This document shows, piece after piece, positions 41,291-50,303 of a stretch of 64,000 bases of DNA (position 1 is its first letter; the number at the start of each line of letters is the position of its first letter). The DNA comes from Alphaproteobacteria bacterium. GTDB lineage: Bacteria > Pseudomonadota > Alphaproteobacteria > Micavibrionales > Micavibrionaceae. The stretch is taken from the NCBI GenBank assembly GCA_013215815.1, contig JABSQP010000004.1, positions 62,001 through 126,000 on the forward strand, written 5' to 3'. Below the pieces are notes generated by a model. The model had not been told where the DNA came from, ran no database searches, and saw only the letters and a program-made list of their open reading frames with translations. The position numbers and the translations under genes were made by a program.

Positions 41291-43375
41291 CTATTCCTTA
41301 TTCGTATCAAAGTCTGAAATAGTTTCAAAAATAATATTTTTTGTTAAAAGCTGTGGCAATAGGACAGGATCAGGTCTTTCACCAGTTTTTTCATCAGGCG
41401 CTGGATAAAAGACATAAAGCGGGACTCCGTGGCGATCAAACTGGTTTAAAAACTTAGTAATTTCAGGGTCTTTATTTGTCCAATTTCCCTTCAGATAAGT
41501 AATGTTTTGATCAGAAAAAAGCTGTCTCGTTTTATCTGTATCAAGGGCAATACGTTCATTGACTTTACATGTAATGCACCAGGCGGCTGTCATATTCACG
41601 AAAATAGGATTTTTACTTTCAAGTGCTGTACTCAACGTTTCAGGAGAATAACTAGACCAATTTGATTCTTCAGAAACGCTAATACTCTGTGTTGCAGGTT
41701 CGGCGCTTACAATCGGATTGATAACACCAACGATAGCGACGATTAGAAAGATTGTTCGCAGTGTCTTCGCTAAAGAATTATTCGGTGTGCGCTTGAGAAG
41801 CCACAGGCCAAATACAATAGCGATCATACCAACCAGTGTGGCAAGCAGTGTCGTGTCTGCTGCTTGTTGTGAGAGTACCCATATAAGCCACGCCGCTGTG
41901 ATAAACATTGGAAAAGACAAGAACTGACGGAATGTTTCCATCCACGCACCTGGTTTAGGTAGTTTTTGACGAAGAGCAGGAACATAACAAAGTATCAAGT
42001 ATGGAAGCGCTAAACCAAAACCCAAACCTAAGAATACGAGTAGGGATAGGAATGCATTTTGTGTTAGTGCAAATCCGATTGCTGCGCCCATAAATGGCGC
42101 TGTACAAGGTGTCGCGACAAGTGTTGCAAGAACACCAGTCCAGAAAGCACCGCCATGCCCAGATTTGGTGGCCAGATTTTGTCCCCAATAACTAAAGCGT
42201 CCAGAGAATTCAAACAAACCGCTCAAATTTAGACCAATCACAAAAACCAAATATGAGAGTACGATAATCACGATCGGATTTTGAAGTTGGAAGCCCCATC
42301 CGATTTGTGCGCCACCTGCCTTAAGAGCGATGAGCAATCCCGCGATAAGACCGAAGCTAATAAGAATGCCTGCAGTGTAACTAAGGCCGTAGGCGCGCGC
42401 TTTCTTTTCCTCTTTATCGTTTAGGCTCACAAGGCTAAGTGCTTTCATAGATAGAACAGGGAAGACACATGGCATAAGATTTAAAATTAAACCACCAACG
42501 ATGGCGAGCAAGAGCGCCTGAATAAAAGTAATGTCAGAGCCTGCTGCCATAGCGCTTGTTGATATTGAAAGCTCGATGGCTTGTTCATTTCCTGCTGGAT
42601 CGGTATAGGCAATAGCAAATGGAAATTCACTGATTTCTGATAAAGCGCGATCACCTTTTTTATGGCTGAGTACTACGCCATCGCTTGTAACCTTGGCGCT
42701 TGTTTTTGTTGTGTTATCGATGATGCCCCATTCGATCGGGAGTAAACGAATCGTATCTGCATTCGAAAATGCAGCTGTGTCCTCAGTTGCAATAGTGACG
42801 GTAATGTTTTCTCCCTCTTCACGAATAACGCCTTGGTAAGCCACTTTTTGTGGCAATTTCATTTGCGCCTTTTGTATAGCGGCAGTTTCAGCTTTCTGAT
42901 TTCCATTAAGCGTGAGAGAAGCTGTATGACTTTCCGGGATACATATATCGTGACAAACAAGTAGATCTATTTTTGCATCTAATGTGATCGGGCCTGACGG
43001 AATAGTGTCTGGAAGCTTGAGTGTTTGAAGGAGAACAGGTTTTCCTTCATGCCCGTAATTTGTTAGGGGGCCATAATCAATTGTCTTTGGAATAGGGTGC
43101 TGTATTGCTCCAAATTCAAATCCTACGGGCGTAGTCCATGCCGCCTCTAAAGGGGTGCCAGAATCGCCCGGATTGATCCAATAAATATGCCATTTCGGAT
43201 AAATTGTGTTTTCAATGCCGATTGTAATGGTGTCGCCGCCCTTTACATCGGTTTTATCGGCTAATAGGCGTACGCTTACATATTGGTCAGGCTCATTATT
43301 ACCTGTAACGGCATGAGCATTGGTGCTAAACAGCGCTATAATGAGCGTTAAAAAAAGAACCTTGAAAAACTTCAT
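41291..43375 (-). CDS. dsbD: DsbD-type thiol:disulfide interchange protein
   Basis: A 694-residue inner-membrane protein that moves electrons from cytoplasmic thioredoxin to periplasmic partners. I start at ATG 43375 (MKFFKVLF); GGGAG lies seven bases upstream, and the longer frame to 43501 overlaps the divergent ligase gene. After a signal peptide (to about 22) comes the DsbC-like alpha domain with a CHDIC motif. Next is a CcdA-like membrane domain with LMPCVFPVLSMKAL and ATPCTAPFMGAAIG, each holding one redox cysteine. The C-terminal thioredoxin domain has AAWCITCKVNE. The extra alpha-domain and Cys-x-x-x-Cys spacing resemble ScsB-like DsbD variants. The downstream redoxin may be a substrate. 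Confidence 0.9.
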   Translation of the reverse strand: MKFFKVLFLTLIIALFSTNAHAVTGNNEPDQYVSVRLLADKTDVKGGDTITIGIENTIYPKWHIYWINPGDSGTPLEAAWTTPVGFEFGAIQHPIPKTIDYGPLTNYGHEGKPVLLQTLKLPDTIPSGPITLDAKIDLLVCHDICIPESHTASLTLNGNQKAETAAIQKAQMKLPQKVAYQGVIREEGENITVTIATEDTAAFSNADTIRLLPIEWGIIDNTTKTSAKVTSDGVVLSHKKGDRALSEISEFPFAIAYTDPAGNEQAIELSISTSAMAAGSDITFIQALLLAIVGGLILNLMPCVFPVLSMKALSLVSLNDKEEKKARAYGLSYTAGILISFGLIAGLLIALKAGGAQIGWGFQLQNPIVIIVLSYLVFVIGLNLSGLFEFSGRFSYWGQNLATKSGHGGAFWTGVLATLVATPCTAPFMGAAIGFALTQNAFLSLLVFLGLGFGLALPYLILCYVPALRQKLPKPGAWMETFRQFLSFPMFITAAWLIWVLSQQAADTTLLATLVGMIAIVFGLWLLKRTPNNSLAKTLRTIFLIVAIVGVINPIVSAEPATQSISVSEESNWSSYSPETLSTALESKNPIFVNMTAAWCITCKVNERIALDTDKTRQLFSDQNITYLKGNWTNKDPEITKFLNQFDRHGVPLYVFYPAPDEKTGERPDPVLLPQLLTKNIIFETISDFDTNKE

Positions 43376-43455
43376 CAAAATCTCCCAATATGAAGTGCTA
43401 GTGCCTATAATTTCGTTTTTATTAAGCAGATCGTTACAAGAGATACAGTAAAGCC

Positions 43456-45417
43456 ATGACAGAAAAACCACAATGGATTCCATCAAATGCTGAAAAAACA
43501 CAGCTTTATTCTTTTATGAATGAAGCAGCGGAGAAACTTCATGCGCCAAAAGCTGAAGAGGGTTATCAGCCGTTCTGGCAGTGGTCTATCGATAAAATGG
43601 AAGATTTTTGGTCATTTTTCTGGGATTGGGCGGGAATCGAAGGTGAAAAAGGCAATATCACGCTGGAAAACCCAGGTGAAATGAGGGGATCGCAGTTCTT
43701 TGTCAATGGACGTATCAATTATGCGCAAAATCTCCTTAAAAAACGGGATGATGATAAAGCGATTATCTTTCGTAATGAAAAAGGCGAAGAGCGCACACTT
43801 ACTTATAAAAAGCTTTATGATGAGGTTAGTAAATGGCAACAACTCCTAAAAGCAGAAGGTGTTGGTTTTGGTGATCGTGTAGCGGGCTACTTACCAAACT
43901 TACCAGAGACAATTATTGCGCATTTAGCAGTATCCAGCTTAGGCGCGATTTGGTCATCAGCGTCTCCAGATTTTGGTGTGCAGGGTGTTTTAGACCGCTT
44001 TGGACAGATTGAACCAAAGGTTTTGATTGCGGCAGATGCTTATTATTATAGCGGTAAACGTGTTGATTGCTTACAAAAAGTAAAAGACGTACAGGAGCAG
44101 ATACCATCACTGCAGAAAACATTCATTGTCCCGTTTGTTGATGGTAACCCGTCTTTACAGGATTTGAAAGATACTGCGCTCGTAACGCAGGCTTTGGGAG
44201 AGTTTCAAGCAGAAGATATAGAATTCGAACAGGTTCCATTCAATCACCCGCTAGTTATTATGTTTTCATCCGGCACAACAGGCGCACCTAAATGTATTGT
44301 TCATGGGCACGGCGGTACGTTACTTCAACATGTCAAAGAGCACAGGTTGCAATGTAATATCGGAAAAGGTGATCCAATATTCTATTTCACGACGTGTGGC
44401 TGGATGATGTGGAACTGGCTTGTGACGGGTTTGGCGAGCGGTGCAACGCTCTTACTCTTTGATGGTAATCCGTTCTACCCGAACCGTATGGCGCTATGGG
44501 ATTTTGTTAGCGCGCATGATGGTGTTCTTTTTGGTACTTCAGCTAAATATATTGATGCGCTGAAGAGCAGAAATGTACGACCAAAAGATAAAGCAGATTT
44601 AAGCGCGCTTAAGATTATTACATCAACGGGATCGCCGCTTGTTCATGAAAGCTTTGATTATATTTATGATGCGATTAAAGAAGACGTACATATCGCTTCT
44701 ATTTCTGGTGGAACAGATATCATTTCTTGTTTCGTGATTGGTAACCCAATTTCACCTGTGAGCCGTGGTGAAATCCAATGCGCTGGATTAGGGTATGCGA
44801 TCGACGTGTGCGATTCTGAAGGTAAGCCTATAGGTGCTGGCGCGGGTTCAGGAGAACTTGTTTGTACGCGTCCTTTTCCGTGTATGCCCGTGTCATTTTG
44901 GGGGGATGAAGATGGCTCACGATATAAGAAAGCGTACTTCTCTAAGTTTGACAATATTTGGTGTCATGGAGATTGGATAGAACGCACGTATAATAACGGT
45001 TTTGTGATACATGGGCGTTCTGATGCTACGCTTAATCCAGGTGGCGTACGTATAGGTACGGCAGAGATTTATCGCCAGGTTGAGCAGATCCCGCAGGTGC
45101 TGGAAAGCATTGCTGTAGGGCAGGATTGGAATGGGGATGTACGCGTACTTCTTTTTGTTGTTTTAGAAGAAAATACGACACTGGCAGATGAACTGTCACG
45201 CGAAATTAAGTCTCGTATTCGTAAAGGAGCATCACCGCGCCATGTTCCGGCAAAAATTATGCAGGTCAGTGATATTCCGCGTACAAAATCAGGAAAAATG
45301 ACTGAACTGGCTGTTAAAGATGTTCTGCATGGTCGCCCCATTCAAAATAAAGAGGCTCTCGCTAACCCTGAAGCGCTGGATCTATATAAAGATATTGATA
45401 AGCTCATTTCCGCTTAA
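43456..45417 (+). CDS. aacS: Acetoacetyl-CoA synthetase (acetoacetate-CoA ligase)
   Basis: A 653-residue member of the acyl-adenylate superfamily, length as expected for AacS (about 650). It activates acetoacetate with ATP and CoA, allowing use of ketone bodies and polyhydroxybutyrate breakdown products. The P-loop-like motif is MFSSGTTGAPKCIVHGHGG, with TTCGWMMWNWLV next to it, a hallmark of this branch. Adenylate motif RSDATLNPGGVRIGTAEIYR and the C-terminal catalytic lysine in RTKSGKMTELAVK follow. Substrate preference over acetyl-CoA synthetase rests on the W-W-rich early region (FWSFFWDWAGI). Divergent from dsbD with 80 bases between starts. Confidence 0.92.
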   Translation: MTEKPQWIPSNAEKTQLYSFMNEAAEKLHAPKAEEGYQPFWQWSIDKMEDFWSFFWDWAGIEGEKGNITLENPGEMRGSQFFVNGRINYAQNLLKKRDDDKAIIFRNEKGEERTLTYKKLYDEVSKWQQLLKAEGVGFGDRVAGYLPNLPETIIAHLAVSSLGAIWSSASPDFGVQGVLDRFGQIEPKVLIAADAYYYSGKRVDCLQKVKDVQEQIPSLQKTFIVPFVDGNPSLQDLKDTALVTQALGEFQAEDIEFEQVPFNHPLVIMFSSGTTGAPKCIVHGHGGTLLQHVKEHRLQCNIGKGDPIFYFTTCGWMMWNWLVTGLASGATLLLFDGNPFYPNRMALWDFVSAHDGVLFGTSAKYIDALKSRNVRPKDKADLSALKIITSTGSPLVHESFDYIYDAIKEDVHIASISGGTDIISCFVIGNPISPVSRGEIQCAGLGYAIDVCDSEGKPIGAGAGSGELVCTRPFPCMPVSFWGDEDGSRYKKAYFSKFDNIWCHGDWIERTYNNGFVIHGRSDATLNPGGVRIGTAEIYRQVEQIPQVLESIAVGQDWNGDVRVLLFVVLEENTTLADELSREIKSRIRKGASPRHVPAKIMQVSDIPRTKSGKMTELAVKDVLHGRPIQNKEALANPEALDLYKDIDKLISA

Positions 45418-45497
45418 CGCTTGACGGTAAAGGACAAAGTTGGTTTAACAAACGCTATGGTAAGAAACACAAACTTATTGATGGCTTGTTTTGTTTG

Positions 45498-45513
45498 TTG
45501 CGCGCGCGCGCAA
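45498..45513. repeat. Perfect 16-bp alternating GC palindrome
   Basis: TTGCGCGCGCGCGCAA reads the same on both strands and contains twelve alternating G and C, a sequence able to form Z-DNA or a cruciform. It lies in the 178-base gap between aacS and the aminotransferase gene, in otherwise AT-rich sequence. No T run follows it, so it is not a standard terminator. Confidence 0.5.
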
Positions 45514-45595
45514 GGGTAGTTTGTGGCGACATCACGCGATTTTATTTCCAAGAATTTTAATTTTAAAAATGAGCGCTTAGACGCTGGTAAAAGAT

Positions 45596-46774
45596 ATGCA
45601 AACAGATAATAAAAACGCCGAAAAATTCAGGCCGGTTCTTCAAAATTTAACACGCAATCCTGGCGCGGAAATGTTGCGTTATGGATGGAAACGCGATGAT
45701 GTCATTTCTCTTGGTCAGGGTGAGGGGTGTGCGCCAACGCCTGATTTTGTCAATGATGCAACGTATGAAGCGCTTAAAGGTGGAAAAACGCACTACGGCC
45801 CAGTCCTTGGTCAGCCTGCTTTACGAGAAGAAATAAGCGCGTATTACAAAAAGATTTTTAATCTTACTATTCCACAAAACCGTATCTTTATTACAGGATC
45901 CGGTACGACGGCGATGCATTTGGCATTAACATCAATTCTAGATGCTGGTGATGATGTTGTTGCGGTTACACCAATTTGGAAGAACTTACTCGGGGCTGTC
46001 GAAATTGCGCAGGCAACATCTCATTCAGTGCCTCTTCGCTATACTGAAGGGGATGGTTGGTCTTTAGATATTGATGAGCTTCTTGAAGCTGTAACCGAAA
46101 AAACAAAAGCCATCCTTATTGTTTCGCCGTCTAATCCGACGGGTTGGGTGATGAGCAAAGAAGAAATGACCCGTGTATTAGATTTTACAAGAGAGCGCGG
46201 TATCTGGATTGTTTCTGATGAAGTTTATAATCGCTCCCTTTATGGAGAAGTGCACGCGCCGAGTTTCCTAGAAGTGGCGCGTGATGACGATTTGGTGATG
46301 ACAGTGAATAGCTTTTCAAAAAGTTGGGCGATGACCGGGTGGCGCTTGGGCTGGCTTGTTGGTCCTTCTTTTTCAGAAGGTATTATACGAGATTTGGCGC
46401 TGTACGATAACATGGGGCCACCAACATTTACGCAGTTTGGCGGTATTGAAGCACTTAGAAATGGTGAAGAGTTCATTGCTGAGCAAATGGATCTCTGGAA
46501 ATCAAATCTCGATTATTTATACGAGCGCTTTTCGAAAAATCCAAAGATTCATATGGAGAAACCGTCCTCAACTTTTTATGCGTTTTTCAAAGTTGATGGC
46601 GAGGATGACTGTCTTGATCTGGCTAAACGCCTTATTGATGAGGGTGGCGTCAGTCTTGCGCCAGGGTGTGCTTTTGGTAAAAATAGTCGTGGGTGGATTA
46701 GGCTTTGCTTTGCCGTTTCAAAAGAAAAACTGGCGAAGGCTCTCGATCGTATCGAAGAGGTTATAGGAGAATAA
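45596..46774 (+). CDS. Pyridoxal-phosphate-dependent aminotransferase (class I/II)
   Basis: A 392-residue fold-type I aminotransferase. The cofactor lysine is in VNSFSKSWAMTGWRLGWLVG at about residues 237-257, and the phosphate-binding region GSGTTAMHLALTSIL and VSPSNPTGWVMSKEEM are present. The C-terminal SRGWIRLCFAVS holds the substrate carboxylate arginine. It resembles aspartate or aromatic aminotransferases of the AAT-I class; the specific amino acid cannot be fixed. A downstream SpoU methyltransferase starts two bases after its stop, with the Shine-Dalgarno inside the last codons, so they are coupled. Confidence 0.9.
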   Translation: MQTDNKNAEKFRPVLQNLTRNPGAEMLRYGWKRDDVISLGQGEGCAPTPDFVNDATYEALKGGKTHYGPVLGQPALREEISAYYKKIFNLTIPQNRIFITGSGTTAMHLALTSILDAGDDVVAVTPIWKNLLGAVEIAQATSHSVPLRYTEGDGWSLDIDELLEAVTEKTKAILIVSPSNPTGWVMSKEEMTRVLDFTRERGIWIVSDEVYNRSLYGEVHAPSFLEVARDDDLVMTVNSFSKSWAMTGWRLGWLVGPSFSEGIIRDLALYDNMGPPTFTQFGGIEALRNGEEFIAEQMDLWKSNLDYLYERFSKNPKIHMEKPSSTFYAFFKVDGEDDCLDLAKRLIDEGGVSLAPGCAFGKNSRGWIRLCFAVSKEKLAKALDRIEEVIGE

Positions 46775-46776
46775 CT

Positions 46777-47355
46777 ATGCGCGGATATTTTGGCGTTGGC
46801 GTAGAAGGCATTACGAAAGAGCAAAATCTAGGTAATCTTGTTCGTTCTGCCCATGCTTTTGGTGCTAGTTTCTTTTTTGTTATACGCCCAGAAATAGACG
46901 TACACGCGGTTCGTGTTTCCGACACATCAGGAGCCTTTGACCATATGCCTTTTTATGTGTGGGAAAGTGTTGATGATATGGTCTTGCCTAAAGGATGTCA
47001 GCTTGTCGGTGTTGAATTTATGGAGGATTCAGTTGAGCTGCCAAGCTTTCGTCATCCGACACGCGCTGCCTATATATTAGGACCAGAAATGGGCGATCTT
47101 TCTCCTGAAATCATGGAAAAAGTCGATCATATCATCAAAATTCCGATGAAATTTTGCATTAATGTTGGGGTTGCGGGAGCCCTTACGATGTATGATCGTG
47201 TAATTTCAATGGGGCGGTTCCCTGATCGCCCGGTGCGCCCTGGCGGCCCAGAATTAGAACCAATGACTGATGTTATGCCAGAGCGCCATCATCGTCGTCG
47301 CAGTCGTTCTGCAGAAAAGAGAAAAGCAAATAAGGCGTTGCAAGAAGGAACGTAG
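46777..47355 (+). CDS. SpoU-family RNA 2'-O-methyltransferase
   Basis: A 192-residue SPOUT protein. I start at ATG 46777 (MRGYFGVGVEG) with TAGGAGA just upstream; a longer frame from 46705 runs through the aminotransferase gene. Knot motifs are present in order: NLGNLVRSAHAFGA (motif 1), YILGPEMGDLSPEIM (motif 2) and IPMKFCINVGVAGALTMYD (motif 3). Motif 3 has NVGVAGA where most family members have NVSVA. A highly basic tail (RHHRRRSRSAEKRKANKA) likely aids RNA binding. It lacks the N-terminal domain of RlmB; target tRNA or rRNA unknown. Confidence 0.88.
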   Translation: MRGYFGVGVEGITKEQNLGNLVRSAHAFGASFFFVIRPEIDVHAVRVSDTSGAFDHMPFYVWESVDDMVLPKGCQLVGVEFMEDSVELPSFRHPTRAAYILGPEMGDLSPEIMEKVDHIIKIPMKFCINVGVAGALTMYDRVISMGRFPDRPVRPGGPELEPMTDVMPERHHRRRSRSAEKRKANKALQEGT

Positions 47356-47448
47356 GAAAATATCTGTTTCTTAAATCACGCTTTTTGCAATTTACCCTTG
47401 TTTTGAGCTAAAAAGACCTTAAATTTGCCTTATTAAATTTGGATAAGA

Positions 47449-47991
47449 ATGAATTCGAAAACAGAAAAATTAGAGATGAATATGCACGCATTATTTTTAA
47501 GTTTCACAGTTGTATTATTTAGTGTTCTAGCAACGTCTGCTAGTGCAGCTGAACCACGCTTACTTGGCACTCACGGAGATTGGTCAGCTTACAGCTTTTT
47601 AGAAAACGGTAACAAAGTATGTTACATGGCTTCTGAACCTCAGAAGGCAGAAGGTAACTACACCCGCCGCGATAAAATTTATGCGCTTGTGACACATCGT
47701 CCAGCTGAAAAAACAAAAGATGTGTTCAGTTACATTACTGGCTACCCTTACAAGCCAGGTAGTGAAGTAACAATTAAGGCAAATGGTCGCTCATTCAAAC
47801 TATTTACTCAGGATGACACAGCTTGGACACCAGATTCAAAGACTGACTCGTCCTTGTCTGTTGCTATTCGCAAAGGAAGTTCAATGGTCGTAAAAGGCAC
47901 GTCAAAGCGCGGTACGCTTACAACTGATACATTTAGCCTCAAGGGATCTGGTAAAGCGTATGACGCTATCACTAGAGAATGCGGTCTATAA
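47449..47991 (+). CDS. Invasion-associated locus B (IalB) family protein
   Basis: A 180-residue exported protein, signal peptide ending near SASAAEP. The start could also be ATG 47476 or 47482, which give a more typical signal peptide. The mature protein has GDWSAYSF, KVCYMASEP and a late REC residue, which would make the conserved disulfide of the IalB fold, and DKIYALVTHRP. IalB family proteins are widespread in alphaproteobacteria and mostly of unknown role, named for a Bartonella invasion locus. A second reading as a generic periplasmic protein cannot be excluded. The next gene is an M23 peptidase on the same strand. Confidence 0.75.
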   Translation: MNSKTEKLEMNMHALFLSFTVVLFSVLATSASAAEPRLLGTHGDWSAYSFLENGNKVCYMASEPQKAEGNYTRRDKIYALVTHRPAEKTKDVFSYITGYPYKPGSEVTIKANGRSFKLFTQDDTAWTPDSKTDSSLSVAIRKGSSMVVKGTSKRGTLTTDTFSLKGSGKAYDAITRECGL

Positions 47992-48115
47992 GAAAAGGGA
48001 AAATCAGATAAAATTATACATAAGATAAACTTTCTGTTCATTTTCTTATGAAATAGTTGGAAAGAAGAGCCTCTTATGATATCCACCCTACAAAAATGGC
48101 TCTGATCAGCCTATA

Positions 48116-49612
48116 ATGTATATGGATTATTGCTTTCCACGATTTTCGCGGTTCAACATGCAAGTAAAAAAACTAAACAATCAATTGAGAAAAATGGCTT
48201 CGAACATAGGGCTTTTATGTCGTATGCGTCATCGTCATTTTTTTACAAAAGATAACAATATACGATTACGTTATCTGTCATCTTTTTCTATCTTCGTTGT
48301 TGCGGCGTTTACGACCTTTGGTGCACTTATTCCGCATTCTCAAGCGTATTATACAAAAACGGCGGCGATTGAGCCTTCTGCGGGATATGTGCAGAGTGCT
48401 GAGCCGGGTGCCGTTATTCAAGAAGAGCGTACAGCTTCTTTATCTCTTTCGTCATTAATGACTGCGCCATCTATTCCTCATCCCTCAAGTCGTATTGTGA
48501 CGATTGAGCCTGGAGATGCGCTTAGCGTTGTTTTAGAGCGTGAGGGTGTCGGAGATGAAACGTCGGAGACTATTAAAGCCTTGTCTGAGTATTTGGATCC
48601 ACGTGATCTTCGTGCTGGCCAAAAAATTCATTTAACATATGAGCCGAATTCACAGGGGATGCAACAATTTCAAGCTCTGAAAATTAGTTTAGACCCATTG
48701 CGTACCGTTGTTGTTGAACGTGAGAAAGAAGGCTTCAGTTCCAATATTGATGAAAAAGAAGTGAAGCGTATTGTACATGCTAAAAAGGCTATTATTCAAA
48801 ATTCTTTATATGGATCAGCGGCTAAAGCAGGTATCCCAGAGGCTATAGTTGCAGATGCGATGAGAATTTACGCATGGAGCATCGACTTTCAACGCGATAT
48901 TCGTAAAGGGGATGCGATTGAAGTCATGTACGAGACATTCGAAACTAAAAAAGGTTACGTGGCAAAAACAGGGAATGTTTTGTATGCGAACCTGACGCTT
49001 AGCGGTAAGTCTATTCCGCTTTATCGCTTTGAAATGGCGGATGGTCGCATTGATTATTTTCAACCGACGGGCCGTAGTATTAAACGTACACTAATGAAAA
49101 CACCAATTGATGGTGCGCGTATGTCATCTGGTTACGGTATGCGCCGCCACCCGGTTCTTGGCTATAATAAGATGCACAAAGGTGTTGATTTCGCAGCGCC
49201 GACTGGTACGCCGATCTATGCAGCGGGAGATGGCATCATCGAGAAAGCAGGTTGGTTTAGTTCATACGGTAAATATGTTCGTATCCGCCATAACTCTGAG
49301 CTTAAAACTGCTTATGCTCATATGAGCCGTATCAAGGTGAAGAATGGTGCGCGTGTTAAGCAAGGTGAAGTAATTGGGTATGTTGGTACAACAGGCCGTT
49401 CTACGGGCGCTCACTTGCACTACGAAGTCTTATTGCGTGGTAAACATACAAACCCACGATCTATTAATTTACCAACAGGTGAGAAGCTCACAGGTGCGCA
49501 ACTGACGAAATTCAAAAGTTCTATGAATGAAATGAGCCGTCAGTTTGTGTCATTGCTTGATGATACAAAAGTAGCGCAGCGTTTTAGAAGAGATAGTAAA
49601 GCGCTTAACTAA
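48116..49612 (+). CDS. M23 family peptidoglycan endopeptidase
   Basis: A 498-residue envelope enzyme. A hydrophobic segment at about 58-80 anchors it or is cleaved after HSQA. A LysM/OapA-like region (IVTIEPGDALSVVLEREGV, about 125-185) comes next, then a spacer domain. The metallopeptidase domain (about 330-430) has zinc ligands in HKGVDFAAPTGTPIYAAGDG, with His and Asp, and GAHLHYEVL, with HxH. Such proteins cut peptide crosslinks in peptidoglycan or, as EnvC/NlpD types, activate amidases. Both key motifs are intact, so activity is likely. Start choice is uncertain (48116, 48122 or 48158) and no strong ribosome binding site is visible. Confidence 0.9.
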   Translation: MYMDYCFPRFSRFNMQVKKLNNQLRKMASNIGLLCRMRHRHFFTKDNNIRLRYLSSFSIFVVAAFTTFGALIPHSQAYYTKTAAIEPSAGYVQSAEPGAVIQEERTASLSLSSLMTAPSIPHPSSRIVTIEPGDALSVVLEREGVGDETSETIKALSEYLDPRDLRAGQKIHLTYEPNSQGMQQFQALKISLDPLRTVVVEREKEGFSSNIDEKEVKRIVHAKKAIIQNSLYGSAAKAGIPEAIVADAMRIYAWSIDFQRDIRKGDAIEVMYETFETKKGYVAKTGNVLYANLTLSGKSIPLYRFEMADGRIDYFQPTGRSIKRTLMKTPIDGARMSSGYGMRRHPVLGYNKMHKGVDFAAPTGTPIYAAGDGIIEKAGWFSSYGKYVRIRHNSELKTAYAHMSRIKVKNGARVKQGEVIGYVGTTGRSTGAHLHYEVLLRGKHTNPRSINLPTGEKLTGAQLTKFKSSMNEMSRQFVSLLDDTKVAQRFRRDSKALN

Positions 49613-50297
49613 GCGATCTTCTTGAGCGCGATATATAAAATCCAAAAAAGCCTAAAAATATAAACGCTATCGAAAACCAGAAGATTGCGTATTGTTTGTG
49701 TTTATTACGTGGATACCAGTTTGAATGAATAGTGATTACTGGGTCGTTTTTATAAGCGCTTTCTGTTGCATATAATATTTTTGGGAAAACGTTATCAATA
49801 TTTTTTACTTGTGCTATTTGGCTTATATCAAGCTTTGTCCAAACATCTGTCGATGGATTGTTATTCGGCGTAAAGCGATTCCAATCGGGTGCTCTTATGA
49901 TGCCTGTCACTAAAGTGTATTTAGTTTTACTAGGCGCCGTGTAAGTATCGTCTACCCAGCCCCTGCTAACAAGCACAGTGCCAGCTTTGGTTTTAAGAGG
50001 TGTAATAATGTGATAACCGATTTCGCCATCATGTGACTTTGGGCCGTATTTGATTTCTTTGTCAAAAAGTAATGTGCCCTTTAGCGTTATATAAGAGATG
50101 CCTTTATCGGCATTTCGAAGCTCGGTGAGCGTGCTTTGTCGTTCTTCTGTTGATTTATTATATTCTCTTTCTAAAGCCTCTATAACGTCTGATTTCCACT
50201 CTAAGCGTTGTACTTGCCAATATCCAAGAGTGCATAGAATTACGGCTCCGCTTAAGAGGAGCAGAGCCGCAATAAAATTCTTAAAAGTAAAAGTCAT
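49605..50297 (-). CDS. SURF1 family cytochrome oxidase assembly protein
   Basis: A 230-residue membrane protein with one hydrophobic helix at each end (about 8-27 and 205-225) and a periplasmic domain between, the standard SURF1 layout. It helps heme insertion into subunit I of the aa3 oxidase. Motifs LGYWQVQRLEWK near the start, TLLFDKEI, VLVSRGWVD and IHSNWYPRNKHKQYAIFWFSI in two parts are characteristic. It lies six bases after ctaE on the same strand and overlaps the M23 gene by eight bases tail to tail, ending the oxidase operon. Confidence 0.93.
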   Translation of the reverse strand: MTFTFKNFIAALLLLSGAVILCTLGYWQVQRLEWKSDVIEALEREYNKSTEERQSTLTELRNADKGISYITLKGTLLFDKEIKYGPKSHDGEIGYHIITPLKTKAGTVLVSRGWVDDTYTAPSKTKYTLVTGIIRAPDWNRFTPNNNPSTDVWTKLDISQIAQVKNIDNVFPKILYATESAYKNDPVITIHSNWYPRNKHKQYAIFWFSIAFIFLGFFGFYISRSRRSLS

Positions 50298-50303
50298 AGA
50301 TAA

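Noticed and set aside
43376-43501. N-terminal extension of the DsbD-type protein
   Set aside because: A signal peptide begins at ATG 43375 with a good GGGAG upstream, and the extension overlaps the divergent aacS start.
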